A DNA stretch of 64,000 nt from Corynebacterium sp. P4-C1 (GTDB lineage Bacteria; Actinomycetota; Actinomycetes; Mycobacteriales; Mycobacteriaceae). The stretch is taken from positions 806,001-870,000 of the forward strand of contig NZ_CP129966.1 in the NCBI RefSeq assembly GCF_030503595.1, in the 5' to 3' direction. This document shows, one piece after another, positions 37,964-46,272 of this stretch. The first letter of the stretch is position 1, and every line of letters starts with the position of its first letter. A program made the position numbers and the translations under genes. The notes beneath the pieces were generated by a model, which had not been told where the DNA came from, did no database searches, and saw only the letters and a program-made list of their open reading frames with translations.

Positions 37964-38653
37964 ATGACTTCCCGACGCCGTGCCACGCGTTTTACCAGCG
38001 TCATCACCGGTGCCTCCCTGCTTCTCACAGCCTGCGGCGGCAATGAATCCGCCGAGGTTCCCCAGGCGGCGCCGGAGGAACCTGCCGGCGATGTCGAGAT
38101 CGTCACCGTCACGCAGTACAACGACGGCACGGTTCTCGGCCCTGACGACGAAGTCGAGGGCGCGGGCGACGAGAACGAACCCGAGGCCGTCGACGCTGCC
38201 GATGGCGAAGAGGATCACGGCGACACAGGCGAGAACGACGACTCAGACGAGGACACCCAGGACGAAGTGTCCAGCGACCTCGCGCCGGGAGAATCCGCAT
38301 ACATCGGCACCGTGGAAAAACAGACCACCGAAGAGGTCTTAAAGGGCGCGCCGGATCCGAACCCGGACTACAGCAAGCCGTCGGACAGGTACTACGTGCT
38401 CGTGCTCGATGAGCCCACCGAAATCACTGCGCCGAAGGGAGGCAACCCCCAGGGATACACCTACGTCAATGAGATCATCTCCCTCGGAACCAACAGAACC
38501 TACTTCGATTCGAGCGAGCGGTGGGAGCCGTACGTGGGTAAGCGCGTCCGATTGATCGTCGAGTGGGGAGAGCTGCACCACCCTTCCGACACCAGCCTGC
38601 CGCTCGGCGCGGCCAGCTTGGCGCAAGATCGGGGCAGGGTGGAGGAGCTCTAG
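37964..38653 (+). CDS. Acidic lipoprotein
   Basis: A 229-residue predicted lipoprotein, signal peptide with lipobox LLTAC (Cys about 24). A very acidic linker (residues about 45-105, rich in Glu, Asp and Asn) leads to a small C-terminal domain with YYVLVLDEPTEITAPKGG and RVRLIVEWGELHHPSDTSLPLG. No family is recognised. The 258-bp gap before it holds no convincing gene. Confidence 0.65.
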   Translation: MTSRRRATRFTSVITGASLLLTACGGNESAEVPQAAPEEPAGDVEIVTVTQYNDGTVLGPDDEVEGAGDENEPEAVDAADGEEDHGDTGENDDSDEDTQDEVSSDLAPGESAYIGTVEKQTTEEVLKGAPDPNPDYSKPSDRYYVLVLDEPTEITAPKGGNPQGYTYVNEIISLGTNRTYFDSSERWEPYVGKRVRLIVEWGELHHPSDTSLPLGAASLAQDRGRVEEL

Positions 38654-38660
38654 GGGCCAG

Positions 38661-38691
38661 CGCCGTCGTCGATAAGCGTGCAACGACGGCG
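38661..38691 (+). terminator. Hairpin carrying the over-represented 11-mer
   Basis: CGCCGTCGT (38661-38669) pairs perfectly with ACGACGGCG (38683-38691). The CGTCGATAAGC copy at 38667-38677 spans the arm and loop. It lies 8 bp after the lipoprotein stop. The T tract is poor, so it may be a structured 3' end rather than a classic terminator. Confidence 0.5.
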
Positions 38692-38723
38692 ACTTTCATG
38701 GCCGCGTGTTATAGCTTGACCTC

Positions 38724-39401
38724 ATGAAAGGTTACCGCACGGGCGAGCATCTCCTCGCTGTTTATCTGTCGTCCATCACGGGCTTCATCGACGCGCTCGG
38801 ATTCATGTACCTCGGCGGATATTTCCTGTCATTCATGTCCGGCAACACGACGCGCCTCACCGCGGCGCTTAACGACGGCCATCTCGACGTCGCCGCCAAA
38901 GCCGGCACCTTGATGATGCTCTTTCTCGTCGGCGTGGCCATCGGCGCGCTGATCAGCCAGCTCGGGCACCGCCACCTTCCGCGCACCCGAACCCGCGAGG
39001 CGATCTTGCTGTTCGTCTGTCTGACATCGACGATCGCGTCGGTGTGGGTGGCCACCGGGCACGAAGACCTGGCGGTCTACAGCCTCTCGTTCACCGTCGG
39101 CGCAATGAACTCGACGTTCGAGCGCAACGGTGAGGTGTCCATCTCACTGACGTACATGACGGGCACCCTGGTGAAGATGTCACAGCGCTTCGTCGCCGCA
39201 TTCTTCGGCGGCCCGCACAGCGCGTGGCTGATCAATTTCGCGCTGTGGCTGTCGCTGGCGTGCGGCGCGCTCATCGGCGGCCGCTGCTACGTCGAATTCG
39301 GTCTGTATTCGGTGTGGGTGGTCACCGCGCTCCTCGTCGCGGGGACCGTGGCTGCCCTGGTGAACCGGCACATCCGCCGGTCCCGCGGCCTCCACGTGTA
39401 G
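38724..39401 (+). CDS. DUF1275 (YoaK-type) membrane protein
   Basis: A 225-residue protein with about six helices. SSITGFIDALGFMYLGGYFLSFMSGNTTR at residues 16-44 contains the conserved start of DUF1275, and GAMNSTFERNGEVSISLTYMTG is the second conserved stretch. The role of the family is unknown; transport is suspected. Confidence 0.85.
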   Translation: MKGYRTGEHLLAVYLSSITGFIDALGFMYLGGYFLSFMSGNTTRLTAALNDGHLDVAAKAGTLMMLFLVGVAIGALISQLGHRHLPRTRTREAILLFVCLTSTIASVWVATGHEDLAVYSLSFTVGAMNSTFERNGEVSISLTYMTGTLVKMSQRFVAAFFGGPHSAWLINFALWLSLACGALIGGRCYVEFGLYSVWVVTALLVAGTVAALVNRHIRRSRGLHV

Positions 39402-39409
39402 CTGGGCAG

Positions 39410-39970
39410 CTACTTCCCCAGTTCCTTACGGCGCCGGTTCGCGATGCGGAGACGCTCCGCGCGCTCCTTGCTGCGCTCCTCCAGGATCTTGTCGAGCATG
39501 TCGTCTTCTTCGTCGCCGATGTCGTAGTACTCGTACAGGCCCCAGGTGAGCACACCCGCCACCGGGAACACCACCCAGAAGTAATCGCCCTCAAAAACGA
39601 AGAGCCAGAGGAAGAACGCTGCCATCGTGATCGACCATAAAATGCCGAGTGCACGGTTCAGCTTCTTCTTCCGCTCCAGCACTTCCTCAAGTTCGCGGTC
39701 GGCGTCCTGCTCGGCGGTCGTGTGCGCGAAAGTGGAACCCGTTTCTCTTGTGGCCGGCACCGGCGCCTGCTGCGACTGACCGCCCGGCAGGTCACCGAAC
39801 AGCGCTGATAGATCCGCCCGAGTGCGCGCCGTTGCTGCCCGTCCCGTACGTTCCTCGAACTCGTTGACGTCGAGATAACCATTAGCGAAGTGCTCCCCAA
39901 GCCGGTCCAGCGCCTCGGATCGCTCCGGGTCCCCGACGCGTATCTGGCTCGGGTCGAAATTCTCAGGCAC
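39410..39970 (-). CDS. DUF1707 membrane protein
   Basis: A 186-residue protein. The N-terminal 55 residues, RVGDPERSEALDRLGEHFANG followed by EFEERTGRA, are a DUF1707 (SHOCT-like) domain. Two helices around residues 120-155 form a 2TM hairpin, and the tail is basic. Such proteins are often found in actinobacterial envelopes. It is convergent with the DUF1275 gene. Confidence 0.85.
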   Translation of the reverse strand: MPENFDPSQIRVGDPERSEALDRLGEHFANGYLDVNEFEERTGRAATARTRADLSALFGDLPGGQSQQAPVPATRETGSTFAHTTAEQDADRELEEVLERKKKLNRALGILWSITMAAFFLWLFVFEGDYFWVVFPVAGVLTWGLYEYYDIGDEEDDMLDKILEERSKERAERLRIANRRRKELGK

Positions 39971-40075
39971 GAGCGTGGACCTTTCTAACTAGTCGCGGAC
40001 TCCGCCACTAAGCGCGAGCCCGTTCGCCATCTACTTATCGCATTTTACCAGTCTAAGCTGCATAGAATTCCGCCT

Positions 40076-40195
40076 ATGAACTGGCTCGTCGTGCTCATCG
40101 TACTGGCACCTTTCATCGCTTTCGCCGTGGCGTTCGTACTTATCTATATCGCCGAAGACGTAACGGAGAAGCCGCACCCTGATCCGAGTCAATAG
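40076..40195 (+). CDS. 39-residue membrane micropeptide
   Basis: A short frame, MNWLVVLIVLAPFIAFAVAF then VLIYIAEDVTEKPHPDPSQ: one transmembrane helix with a short charged tail. Its stop (40193-40195) lies 12 bp before the GTG of the next plus-strand gene. The helix composition and its place at the head of a small plus-strand cluster support it, but no homologue is known to me. Confidence 0.5.
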   Translation: MNWLVVLIVLAPFIAFAVAFVLIYIAEDVTEKPHPDPSQ

Positions 40196-40207
40196 GGTCC
40201 GCCGCCG

Positions 40208-40618
40208 GTGTTCCGGGGCAGTCCACGCGTCGTCGCGCTCACCCACGCTTTGTATCCACGTCTGCTCGGATCGATATTCACCATCACGACGACACCTTCG
40301 AGCGTGGTGATCCAAACCCACCAGGACAATATCGTCAGAGAATTCGGCACCGAGAGAGAAGCCTTCGACGAGGAGCGCGTCAAGATCCTGCACGACCGTC
40401 CCGACGGCTTCTTGCGCGAGGATCGCATCATTCGCCATGGCACCGAGCAAGGAGCGAATTCGACCAGCAAATTCACCTCCGGTTTCATGGGCACGGCTTT
40501 TAAGGCCGACCTGCGCTGGGAGGTGTGGCGCGACGAACGCGGCAAATGGGTCAAACGCAAAAAGAGCGGACCGAACCTGGATCTGGAGATCCGCAAAGCA
40601 AAGAAAAAACCGGGGTGA
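40208..40618 (+). CDS. Small basic hypothetical protein
   Basis: A 136-residue protein (GTG 40208; the true start may be further in). FTITTTPSSVVIQTHQDNIVREFG and a Lys-rich end (EIRKAKKKPG) are visible, but no family is recognised. Its stop overlaps the GTG of the next gene (GTGA). An antisense frame also fills this stretch; I prefer this strand because of that coupling and its neighbours. Confidence 0.5.
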   Translation: MFRGSPRVVALTHALYPRLLGSIFTITTTPSSVVIQTHQDNIVREFGTEREAFDEERVKILHDRPDGFLREDRIIRHGTEQGANSTSKFTSGFMGTAFKADLRWEVWRDERGKWVKRKKSGPNLDLEIRKAKKKPG

Positions 40619-40821
40619 AATTCGCACCGTTCACATTCAAGGAGCAGGACCTCGGCACACAGATCGGATGCGTCTTCGGTGCTCTCGGATTGTCAATGCC
40701 GTTGGTGTTATTCGTGATTTTCGCTTACTTTAGCGAGTCCGCGATCAGGGCAGTCCCGTCCGCCCAAGCGACCGCTGCTGGTGCTCGTTACAGTGATGCA
40801 CGTTCCAAAATTCACGGCTAG
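40615..40821 (+). CDS. Small membrane protein
   Basis: A 68-residue protein beginning with GTG overlapping the previous stop (GTGA). One or two hydrophobic stretches: GCVFGALGLSMPLVLFVIFAY. It probably forms a small membrane cluster with the 39-residue peptide. No family recognised. Confidence 0.5.
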   Translation: MKFAPFTFKEQDLGTQIGCVFGALGLSMPLVLFVIFAYFSESAIRAVPSAQATAAGARYSDARSKIHG

Positions 40822-40843
40822 GTCAGTGTCGAGGAGGTCGCCG

Positions 40844-41923
40844 TTGCCCACGTCCAATCCGCTGTTCCAGATGGGGCCTGCTCAACGCGACCATATCCCG
40901 GCGTTCCGCACGGCCCTCGGTGTGGCCATCCCGATGTTCACGCTGCTGGCGCTCGGACGGATCGATCTGGCTATCTACGCGAACTTCGGGGCATTCACCG
41001 GCGTGTATGGCCGGCACGCAACCCGCCAAAAACGGCTGAAGCACCACATCCTCGCCGGGATCGCCCTGACCCTCGCTGTCACAATCGGCGCGACAATCGC
41101 CTGGTTCGACCTGAGTCCGTGGTTACTCATGGTGGTCACGGCGTTAGCGTCCTCGCTGTGGGCGACGGTCGCGTTGACGGCGGACATGAAGCCTTCTGGT
41201 TCCGTCTTCGTGGTCTTCTCCGTCGCGGCAGTCGGGTCTGTCCGCAACCCCGTGCACCCCTCGTTGGCCTTCGCCATCGCTGGCGGTGCAGCGTTGCTGT
41301 GTCTCGTGCTGGGGCAGCTTTCCCAGTTCATTGGCGAGGGACCCGGAGGCAACGCGAAGCCGAACGAAGTCCCGACACGTGCCCCCGATGCTGCGCGACT
41401 CCCGTGGCAGCGGTTGGCAGTGGAAGCCAGCCGGTTTTTCTTCTCGCCTCTGATCGCGGGAACGCTCGGCCTGATTTCCGTGAGTCTATTCGACCCCCTC
41501 TCCCACTCCTACTGGGCGATGGTCGCGTCGGTGGCTCCCTTGGTCAACTCGCGATTCAAAATGCAGTATTACCGTGCAATTGAGCGCGTGGTGGGTACCC
41601 TCACCGGCATCGCCGTAGCGGGCTTTCTCCTGTCGCACTCGTTGCACGGCTGGCAGATCGTCGTGTGGATCATCGTGCTGCAGTACCTCACGGAGATGTA
41701 CGTGACGCGGAATTACACGATCGCCGCGACCTTCATCACCCCGACCGCGTTGCTCATGGTTCAGACCGTCGATGCCGCACCTGTTGCCCCCATGCTGCTG
41801 GCCCGCACCGCTGAGACAGTTTTAGGCGCATTCGCCGCACTGATCATCATTGCCGTTGGCTACGTGCGGACCTACCCCAACGTGGTCTTGCCGCGCCGCG
41901 TTCAGCGTCAACCGGAGTCCTAA
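40844..41923 (+). CDS. FUSC family (aromatic-acid-exporter-like) membrane protein
   Basis: A 359-residue protein. I choose TTG 40844 because GAGGAGG lies six bases upstream; in-frame GTG/ATG codons at 40781 and 40796 lack a site. Two sets of hydrophobic helices with the loop HATRQKRLKHH are typical of FUSC/ArAE proteins. Its last 56 residues (from FITPTALLMV) are 48/56 identical to the gene fragments at 51530 and 54212, so a second FUSC gene once existed here. Confidence 0.8.
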   Translation: MPTSNPLFQMGPAQRDHIPAFRTALGVAIPMFTLLALGRIDLAIYANFGAFTGVYGRHATRQKRLKHHILAGIALTLAVTIGATIAWFDLSPWLLMVVTALASSLWATVALTADMKPSGSVFVVFSVAAVGSVRNPVHPSLAFAIAGGAALLCLVLGQLSQFIGEGPGGNAKPNEVPTRAPDAARLPWQRLAVEASRFFFSPLIAGTLGLISVSLFDPLSHSYWAMVASVAPLVNSRFKMQYYRAIERVVGTLTGIAVAGFLLSHSLHGWQIVVWIIVLQYLTEMYVTRNYTIAATFITPTALLMVQTVDAAPVAPMLLARTAETVLGAFAALIIIAVGYVRTYPNVVLPRRVQRQPES

Positions 41924-41996
41924 CTACGTGACCTGCTTCGATTGGCCGTCGGGTCTCACTAGAGGGATCCGAGCGACAGTACCCGGCTAGCAACGC

Positions 41997-42018
41997 ACGT
42001 TTAAAACACGTTTAAAAC
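41997..42018 (+). repeat. Tandem 11-bp repeat
   Basis: Two exact adjacent copies of ACGTTTAAAAC between the FUSC gene and the metal-sensor gene. AT-rich and isolated; purpose unknown. Confidence 0.6.
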
Positions 42019-42112
42019 GCAGGCTGGGCTGTCGGCCGAACAGCGAAGGCCCAGTTACCGGCTATCCCATCGACTAATCCCACAGGTCGCAAGCTCTTCG
42101 TTTCAATGTCAG

Positions 42113-42165
42113 TTCAGTGCATGTTGAATCGTTCAGTGAATACTGTATAGTTCAGCGCATGCTGA
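42113..42165 (+). promoter_or_regulatory. CmtR promoter/operator with three 19-base-spaced repeats
   Basis: TTCAGTGCAT, TTCAGTGAAT and TTCAGCGCAT begin at 42113, 42132 and 42151, exactly 19 bases apart. Two contain short palindromes (CAGT n4 ACTG; TCAGC n4 GCTGA). The -10 box TATAGT (42146-42151) lies seven bases before the cmtR ATG, so the mRNA is probably leaderless. The third repeat covers the start codon. This is consistent with autorepression. Confidence 0.65.
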
Positions 42166-42518
42166 CTATTGCTTCACGCCTCGACGTCATGAACCGGCTC
42201 GGCCGGGCTATGGCCGATCCGACGCGCTCCCGAATCCTGATGACCCTACTCGACGGTCCGAGCTACCCAGCCGTGCTTGCGCGCGACCTAGACCTGACCC
42301 GCTCGAACGTCTCGAACCACCTGACCTGCTTGCGCGATTGTGGCATCATCGTCGCCGAGCCAGAGGGCCGCAAGACTCGCTACGAAATCGCCGACCCGCA
42401 CCTCGCGGCAGCGCTCGACGCGCTGGTGAACGCGACGTTGGCTGTCGACGAAAACGCCCCGTGCATTGACCCTGAGTGCTCGGTGCCCGGCTGCGGCGTG
42501 AAAGGAGCGGACGCATGA
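42159..42518 (+). CDS. cmtR: ArsR/SmtB-family Cd/Pb sensor, CmtR type
   Basis: A 119-residue winged-helix repressor. GRAMADPTRSRILMTLLDG and DLDLTRSNVSNHLTCLRDCG match M. tuberculosis CmtR. The two ligand cysteines of the recognition helix (CLRDC) are kept, and a further Cys lies in APCIDPEC near residue 107. Metal binding releases the operator. It overlaps the downstream ATPase gene by ATGA, forming an operon. Confidence 0.9.
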   Translation: MLTIASRLDVMNRLGRAMADPTRSRILMTLLDGPSYPAVLARDLDLTRSNVSNHLTCLRDCGIIVAEPEGRKTRYEIADPHLAAALDALVNATLAVDENAPCIDPECSVPGCGVKGADA

Positions 42519-44407
42519 GCTCGGCGTGTGGATGCGAACACGAAACCGCCACGGATATCGAAGAGCTCGATCAGCCATGGTGGAAGGACCCCGAGTTGCT
42601 ACTGCCGATCTTCTCCGGCGTAGCCCTCTGCATAGGCCTGGCGCTGGACTGGTCCGGGCTAGAGACACCCGCGACGATACTGTTCTGGATCGGCCTGCTG
42701 CTAGGGGCGTATACGTTCGCGCCCGGAGCGATCCGGAATCTTGTCACGAAGCGCAAGCTCGGCATTGGCTTGCTGATGACGATCAGCGCGGTCGGCGCGG
42801 TGATCCTCGGCTTCGTCGGAGAGGCCGCAGCGCTAGCGTTCCTATACTCGATCGCCGAGGCACTTGAAGACAAGGCAATGGACCGGGCCCAGGGCGGACT
42901 GCGGGCACTGTTGAAGTTGGTACCGCAAACCGCGACGGTGCTGCGCAACGGCACGGCGGTCGAGGTCGCCGCGAAGGACCTCGTGGCTGGCGAGCTGATG
43001 CTCGTGCGCCCCGGCGAGCGGATCGCCACGGACGGCATCATTCGGTCCGGGCGCTCCAGCCTTGACACCTCAGCGATCACAGGAGAATCCATTCCGGAGG
43101 AGGTAGCGCCCGGCGACGAGGTGCCCGCGGGAGCGATCAACTCCGCCGGTTCGCTGGAGGTCGAGACGACCGCAGCTGGAACGGACAACTCGCTGACCAC
43201 ACTCGTGGACCTAGTCGAGCAGGCGCAGGCGGAAAAGGGCGACCGCGCCCGGATCGCCGACCGGATTGCCCGACCCCTCGTGCCCGGGGTGATGATCCTG
43301 GCGGTGCTAGTCGGCGTGATCGGCTCGCTGCTGGGCGACCCCGAGACGTGGATCACCCGAGCGTTGGTGGTCCTGGTCGCAGCATCGCCGTGCGCGCTGG
43401 CAATCTCCGTGCCGCTGACAGTCGTGGCCGCGATCGGGGCAGCCAGCCAGTTCGGCGTGGTCATCAAGTCCGGCGCAGCGTTCGAGCGGCTCGGCGGCAT
43501 CCGTCACCTAGCGGTGGACAAGACCGGAACCCTCACCCGCAACCAGCCCGAGGTTACCGGCGTGGTCCCGGCAGACGGATTCAATCGGGCGCAGGTGCTT
43601 ACTTTCGCGGCGGCAGTTGAGCAGCAATCGACGCACCCCCTCGCCGCGGCGATCGCGGCGGCGAGGCCCGAAGCGCCCGCTGCCCTGGACATCAGCGAGG
43701 AAGCCGGGCATGGCATCGGCGGCACCGTCGAAAGTCGACGGGTGCTGGTGGGCAGCCCGCGGTGGATCGACGCCGGGCCACTGAAGGCCGATGTTGAGCG
43801 CATGGAGTCCAAGGGGCAGACCTGCGTACTGGTCACCGTCGATGACGCCCTTGCCGGGGCGATCGGGGTTCGCGACGAGCTGCGGCCCGAGGTGCCCGAA
43901 GCCGTGCAGACCCTGCACGCCAATGACGTGGAAGTGAGCATGCTCACCGGTGACAACACTCGCACCGCCCGGGCACTGGCTGAAATCGCGGGAATCGACG
44001 ACGTGCGCGCCGAGCTTCGCCCAGAGGACAAGGCGAGCATCGTAGCCGAACTCTCCTCCAAGACGCCGACGGCGATGATCGGTGACGGCATCAACGACGC
44101 GCCGGCACTAGCGGGCGCGACGGTGGGCATAGCGATGGGAGCTAGTGGCTCCGACGCCGCGATCGAGTCCGCTGACGTCGCCTTCACCGGCCACGACCTC
44201 CGGCTGATCCCGCAGGCGCTGCAGCACGCCCGCCGAGGCAGCAGGATCATCAACCAAAACATCGTGCTGTCTCTGGCCATCATCATCGTGTTGATGCCGC
44301 TTGCGATCAGCGGCGTGCTGGGCCTGGCCGCCGTCGTGTTGGTTCACGAGGTCGCCGAAGTCATCGTGATCTTGAACGGCCTGCGGGCTGCGCAAGCGAA
44401 GCGCTGA
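42515..44407 (+). CDS. Heavy-metal P1B-type ATPase (Cd/Zn/Pb/Co exporter)
   Basis: A 630-residue P-type ATPase. Motifs are ITGESIP, the membrane metal motif ASPCALAIS (SPC rather than CPC, as in the P1B-4 group), DKTGTLTRN (phosphorylated Asp), SEx-type nucleotide region (STHPLAAAI) and GDGINDAPALAGA. There is no N-terminal MTC domain, only a Cys-rich start (ACGCEH). It is translationally coupled to cmtR, so it probably exports Cd or Pb. CtpG-like by its neighbour. Confidence 0.92.
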   Translation: MSSACGCEHETATDIEELDQPWWKDPELLLPIFSGVALCIGLALDWSGLETPATILFWIGLLLGAYTFAPGAIRNLVTKRKLGIGLLMTISAVGAVILGFVGEAAALAFLYSIAEALEDKAMDRAQGGLRALLKLVPQTATVLRNGTAVEVAAKDLVAGELMLVRPGERIATDGIIRSGRSSLDTSAITGESIPEEVAPGDEVPAGAINSAGSLEVETTAAGTDNSLTTLVDLVEQAQAEKGDRARIADRIARPLVPGVMILAVLVGVIGSLLGDPETWITRALVVLVAASPCALAISVPLTVVAAIGAASQFGVVIKSGAAFERLGGIRHLAVDKTGTLTRNQPEVTGVVPADGFNRAQVLTFAAAVEQQSTHPLAAAIAAARPEAPAALDISEEAGHGIGGTVESRRVLVGSPRWIDAGPLKADVERMESKGQTCVLVTVDDALAGAIGVRDELRPEVPEAVQTLHANDVEVSMLTGDNTRTARALAEIAGIDDVRAELRPEDKASIVAELSSKTPTAMIGDGINDAPALAGATVGIAMGASGSDAAIESADVAFTGHDLRLIPQALQHARRGSRIINQNIVLSLAIIIVLMPLAISGVLGLAAVVLVHEVAEVIVILNGLRAAQAKR

Positions 44408-44485
44408 GCCACACTTTCGCCCAGCGCGCTGGCTCTCCAACGCGGATCTTGGAAGGATCGAGCTGCTCAGGGACCAAGCGTCATC

Positions 44486-45466
44486 TCAAAACTTTTGATG
44501 CCGAGCTTCATCGACATGGCCCGCGACTACCTGGGCGGTGTGTTTGGCAAAAGGCCCCACACCCATCAGCGTTGCCGATCCGTCGCCGGTCCAGTTGCCG
44601 TAACCGACTAGATGCAGATTCTCCACTTCAGGTTCGCGGCCGCGCATGAGGTGGCGGAATGGGCCGAGGGCCGGACGGAAACCAGTGCACCAGATCAGGT
44701 GGTCGTGGTCGAGCTCGCTCAAGCTATCGAAGATGGGGGTAGCGGTGAGCTGACCGGAGTTGCGGAGCTCACGTAGACGAGGAAGCGCGACAATGTCCCC
44801 GAGGTCCGGGCCGGAATCGCCGCCGAGAATCCGGCGGCGGCTGTTGAGAAAGAGATCGCGGCCGTCGACGTCGTCAGGCATCCAGCGCGGTTGCTCACGT
44901 GTGAACCATGTGACCTCCGACGTCCCGATGAGGTCCGCGGCGATCTGGGCACCCGAGTTCGCCCCACCGACCACCGCGATTTTCGCGCCGCGGAATGGTT
45001 CGGGACCGGGGTAGGTCGACGAGTGCCAGTGGCGTCCGCGGAAGGTACCGGGATAGTGGGGCACGAAGGGCGCGGACCACGTGCCTGTGGCCGCGATAAC
45101 GTGTTCCGCTGTGAATTGACCCGCAGACGTGTCCAGATGAAACACCCCACCATCACAAGACACGCTGCGGACGTGTACGGGGCGCCTAACTGGGATGTCG
45201 TAGCGCTGTTCGTAGTGTTCCAGGTAGTCGATGACATGGTGTGCCGGCGGATACCCCGGGTAGTGCGGCATAGGCCAGCCGGGCAGATTAGAGAACCCCG
45301 CGGCAGAGAAAAGCGTCAGCGAAGGCCATGCGTGTAACCATGCTCCGCCAGCTTCTTCCTGGTTGTCCAGGACCAGGAAATCCACTTTGAAGCGCCGCAG
45401 ATAATAGGCCGTGGCTAAACCGGACTGGCCACCGCCGACGACGATGGCAGTGTGGTGCTCAGTCAT
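44486..45466 (-). CDS. ArsO-like FAD/NAD(P)-dependent monooxygenase
   Basis: A 326-residue flavoprotein. FAD motif GGGQSGLATAYYLRR lies at residues 11-25, with ATGTW near 128, NADPH motif VVGGANSGAQIA near 165 and a C-terminal LVGYGNWTGDGSATLMG. Such proteins (ArsO) are found in arsenic resistance operons of actinobacteria. The CmtR/ATPase pair is convergent. No arsR, arsB or arsC is seen beside it. Its ATG overlaps the stop of a possible short upstream gene. Confidence 0.8.
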   Translation of the reverse strand: MTEHHTAIVVGGGQSGLATAYYLRRFKVDFLVLDNQEEAGGAWLHAWPSLTLFSAAGFSNLPGWPMPHYPGYPPAHHVIDYLEHYEQRYDIPVRRPVHVRSVSCDGGVFHLDTSAGQFTAEHVIAATGTWSAPFVPHYPGTFRGRHWHSSTYPGPEPFRGAKIAVVGGANSGAQIAADLIGTSEVTWFTREQPRWMPDDVDGRDLFLNSRRRILGGDSGPDLGDIVALPRLRELRNSGQLTATPIFDSLSELDHDHLIWCTGFRPALGPFRHLMRGREPEVENLHLVGYGNWTGDGSATLMGVGPFAKHTAQVVAGHVDEARHQKF

Positions 45467-45606
45467 TGGCGAGCACCGCCATTGCTCCCGTAGGGGACCT
45501 CAAGCGCCGCCTGACGGTCATTCTGGCGCGGGCCACCGCACGCAAGCGGGACAACACCGGCGGAGGCCACAATCTCCGCCACTATTCTGATGGACAAGCG
45601 CTTCAT
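45463..45606 (-). CDS. Possible short upstream gene of the ArsO-like gene
   Basis: A 47-residue frame starting MKRLSIRIVAEIVASAGV and ending GGARQ, whose TGA overlaps the ArsO-like ATG (ATGA). It could be a remnant of a transporter gene (for example an arsenite permease) or a chance frame. There is no other evidence. Confidence 0.25.
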   Translation of the reverse strand: MKRLSIRIVAEIVASAGVVPLACGGPRQNDRQAALEVPYGSNGGARQ

Positions 45607-45723
45607 ACCCGCGACTTTAGCCAGCGTCCCCGCAAAACTACAGAACCCGCAACACTCTTCTCGGGCCCAGTTGCAGTCGACTACCCGCTTTCCCATGCGC
45701 GGTCTCTCGATAGACTAACCACC

Positions 45724-46165
45724 ATGGACCGTAGCTACAGGTGGGTGCACATCGACAACCCCGTCATCCAGAACGAGGCTACGGTTCGGTTTCACGGAGC
45801 CGGTTTATCGGCCACCGGAGTGCAACACGGAGAGGGTTACCAGGCAACCTGGGCACTAGAGGCCACGGAGAACTGGGCCACCCAGAATGTGACGGTGAAC
45901 GTTGAAGGCGATGGTTGGGAGCGGAGCCTCAAACTCGTCAGGTCCGAGCAGAGCGTATGGTCGTCGCAGACCAAAGAAGAGGGGACCCCGCCAACAAATC
46001 TGCCCTCCCCCGGAATTGTTCGTTCAGCAGACCTGGAAGACGCGCTGGATTGCGACCTCGGCCTTTGCCCCGCTCACGAACACGATGACCATTCGCCGCT
46101 TGGGGCTTTTGAAAGCTCAGGCCCCTAAGACGCAAGCGGAACACGTTGAGTCGACGTCGAATTAG
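45724..46165 (+). pseudogene. Putative glycolipid-binding family protein, frameshifted and truncated
   Basis: From ATG 45724 (with TAGACT upstream) the frame encodes RFHGAGLSATGVQHGEGYQA, then LEATENWAT and GDGWERSLKL, the Glycolipid_bind pattern, up to DLEDALDCDLGLCP. A C run at 46068-46071 holds one extra base: deleting it gives CPLTNTMTIRRLGL, the expected continuation. The restored frame then ends at 46165, well short of the usual 170-190 residues. So it is a broken, truncated gene. Confidence 0.7.
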
Positions 46166-46272
46166 AAGTGGACAGTGACGGAGTGGTCGTACATTACCCT
46201 GATCTCGCCCAGCGGGTCTGATTCAGGCGGCTCCGCTCAAGAGCACCTCGGGTTCGGGGTACGGTGGCACCC

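Noticed and set aside
40031..40627. A 198-codon minus-strand frame
   Set aside because: Overlaps three plus-strand genes with coupled starts and stops and a clear membrane helix; the minus product has no recognisable feature. Not fully excluded.
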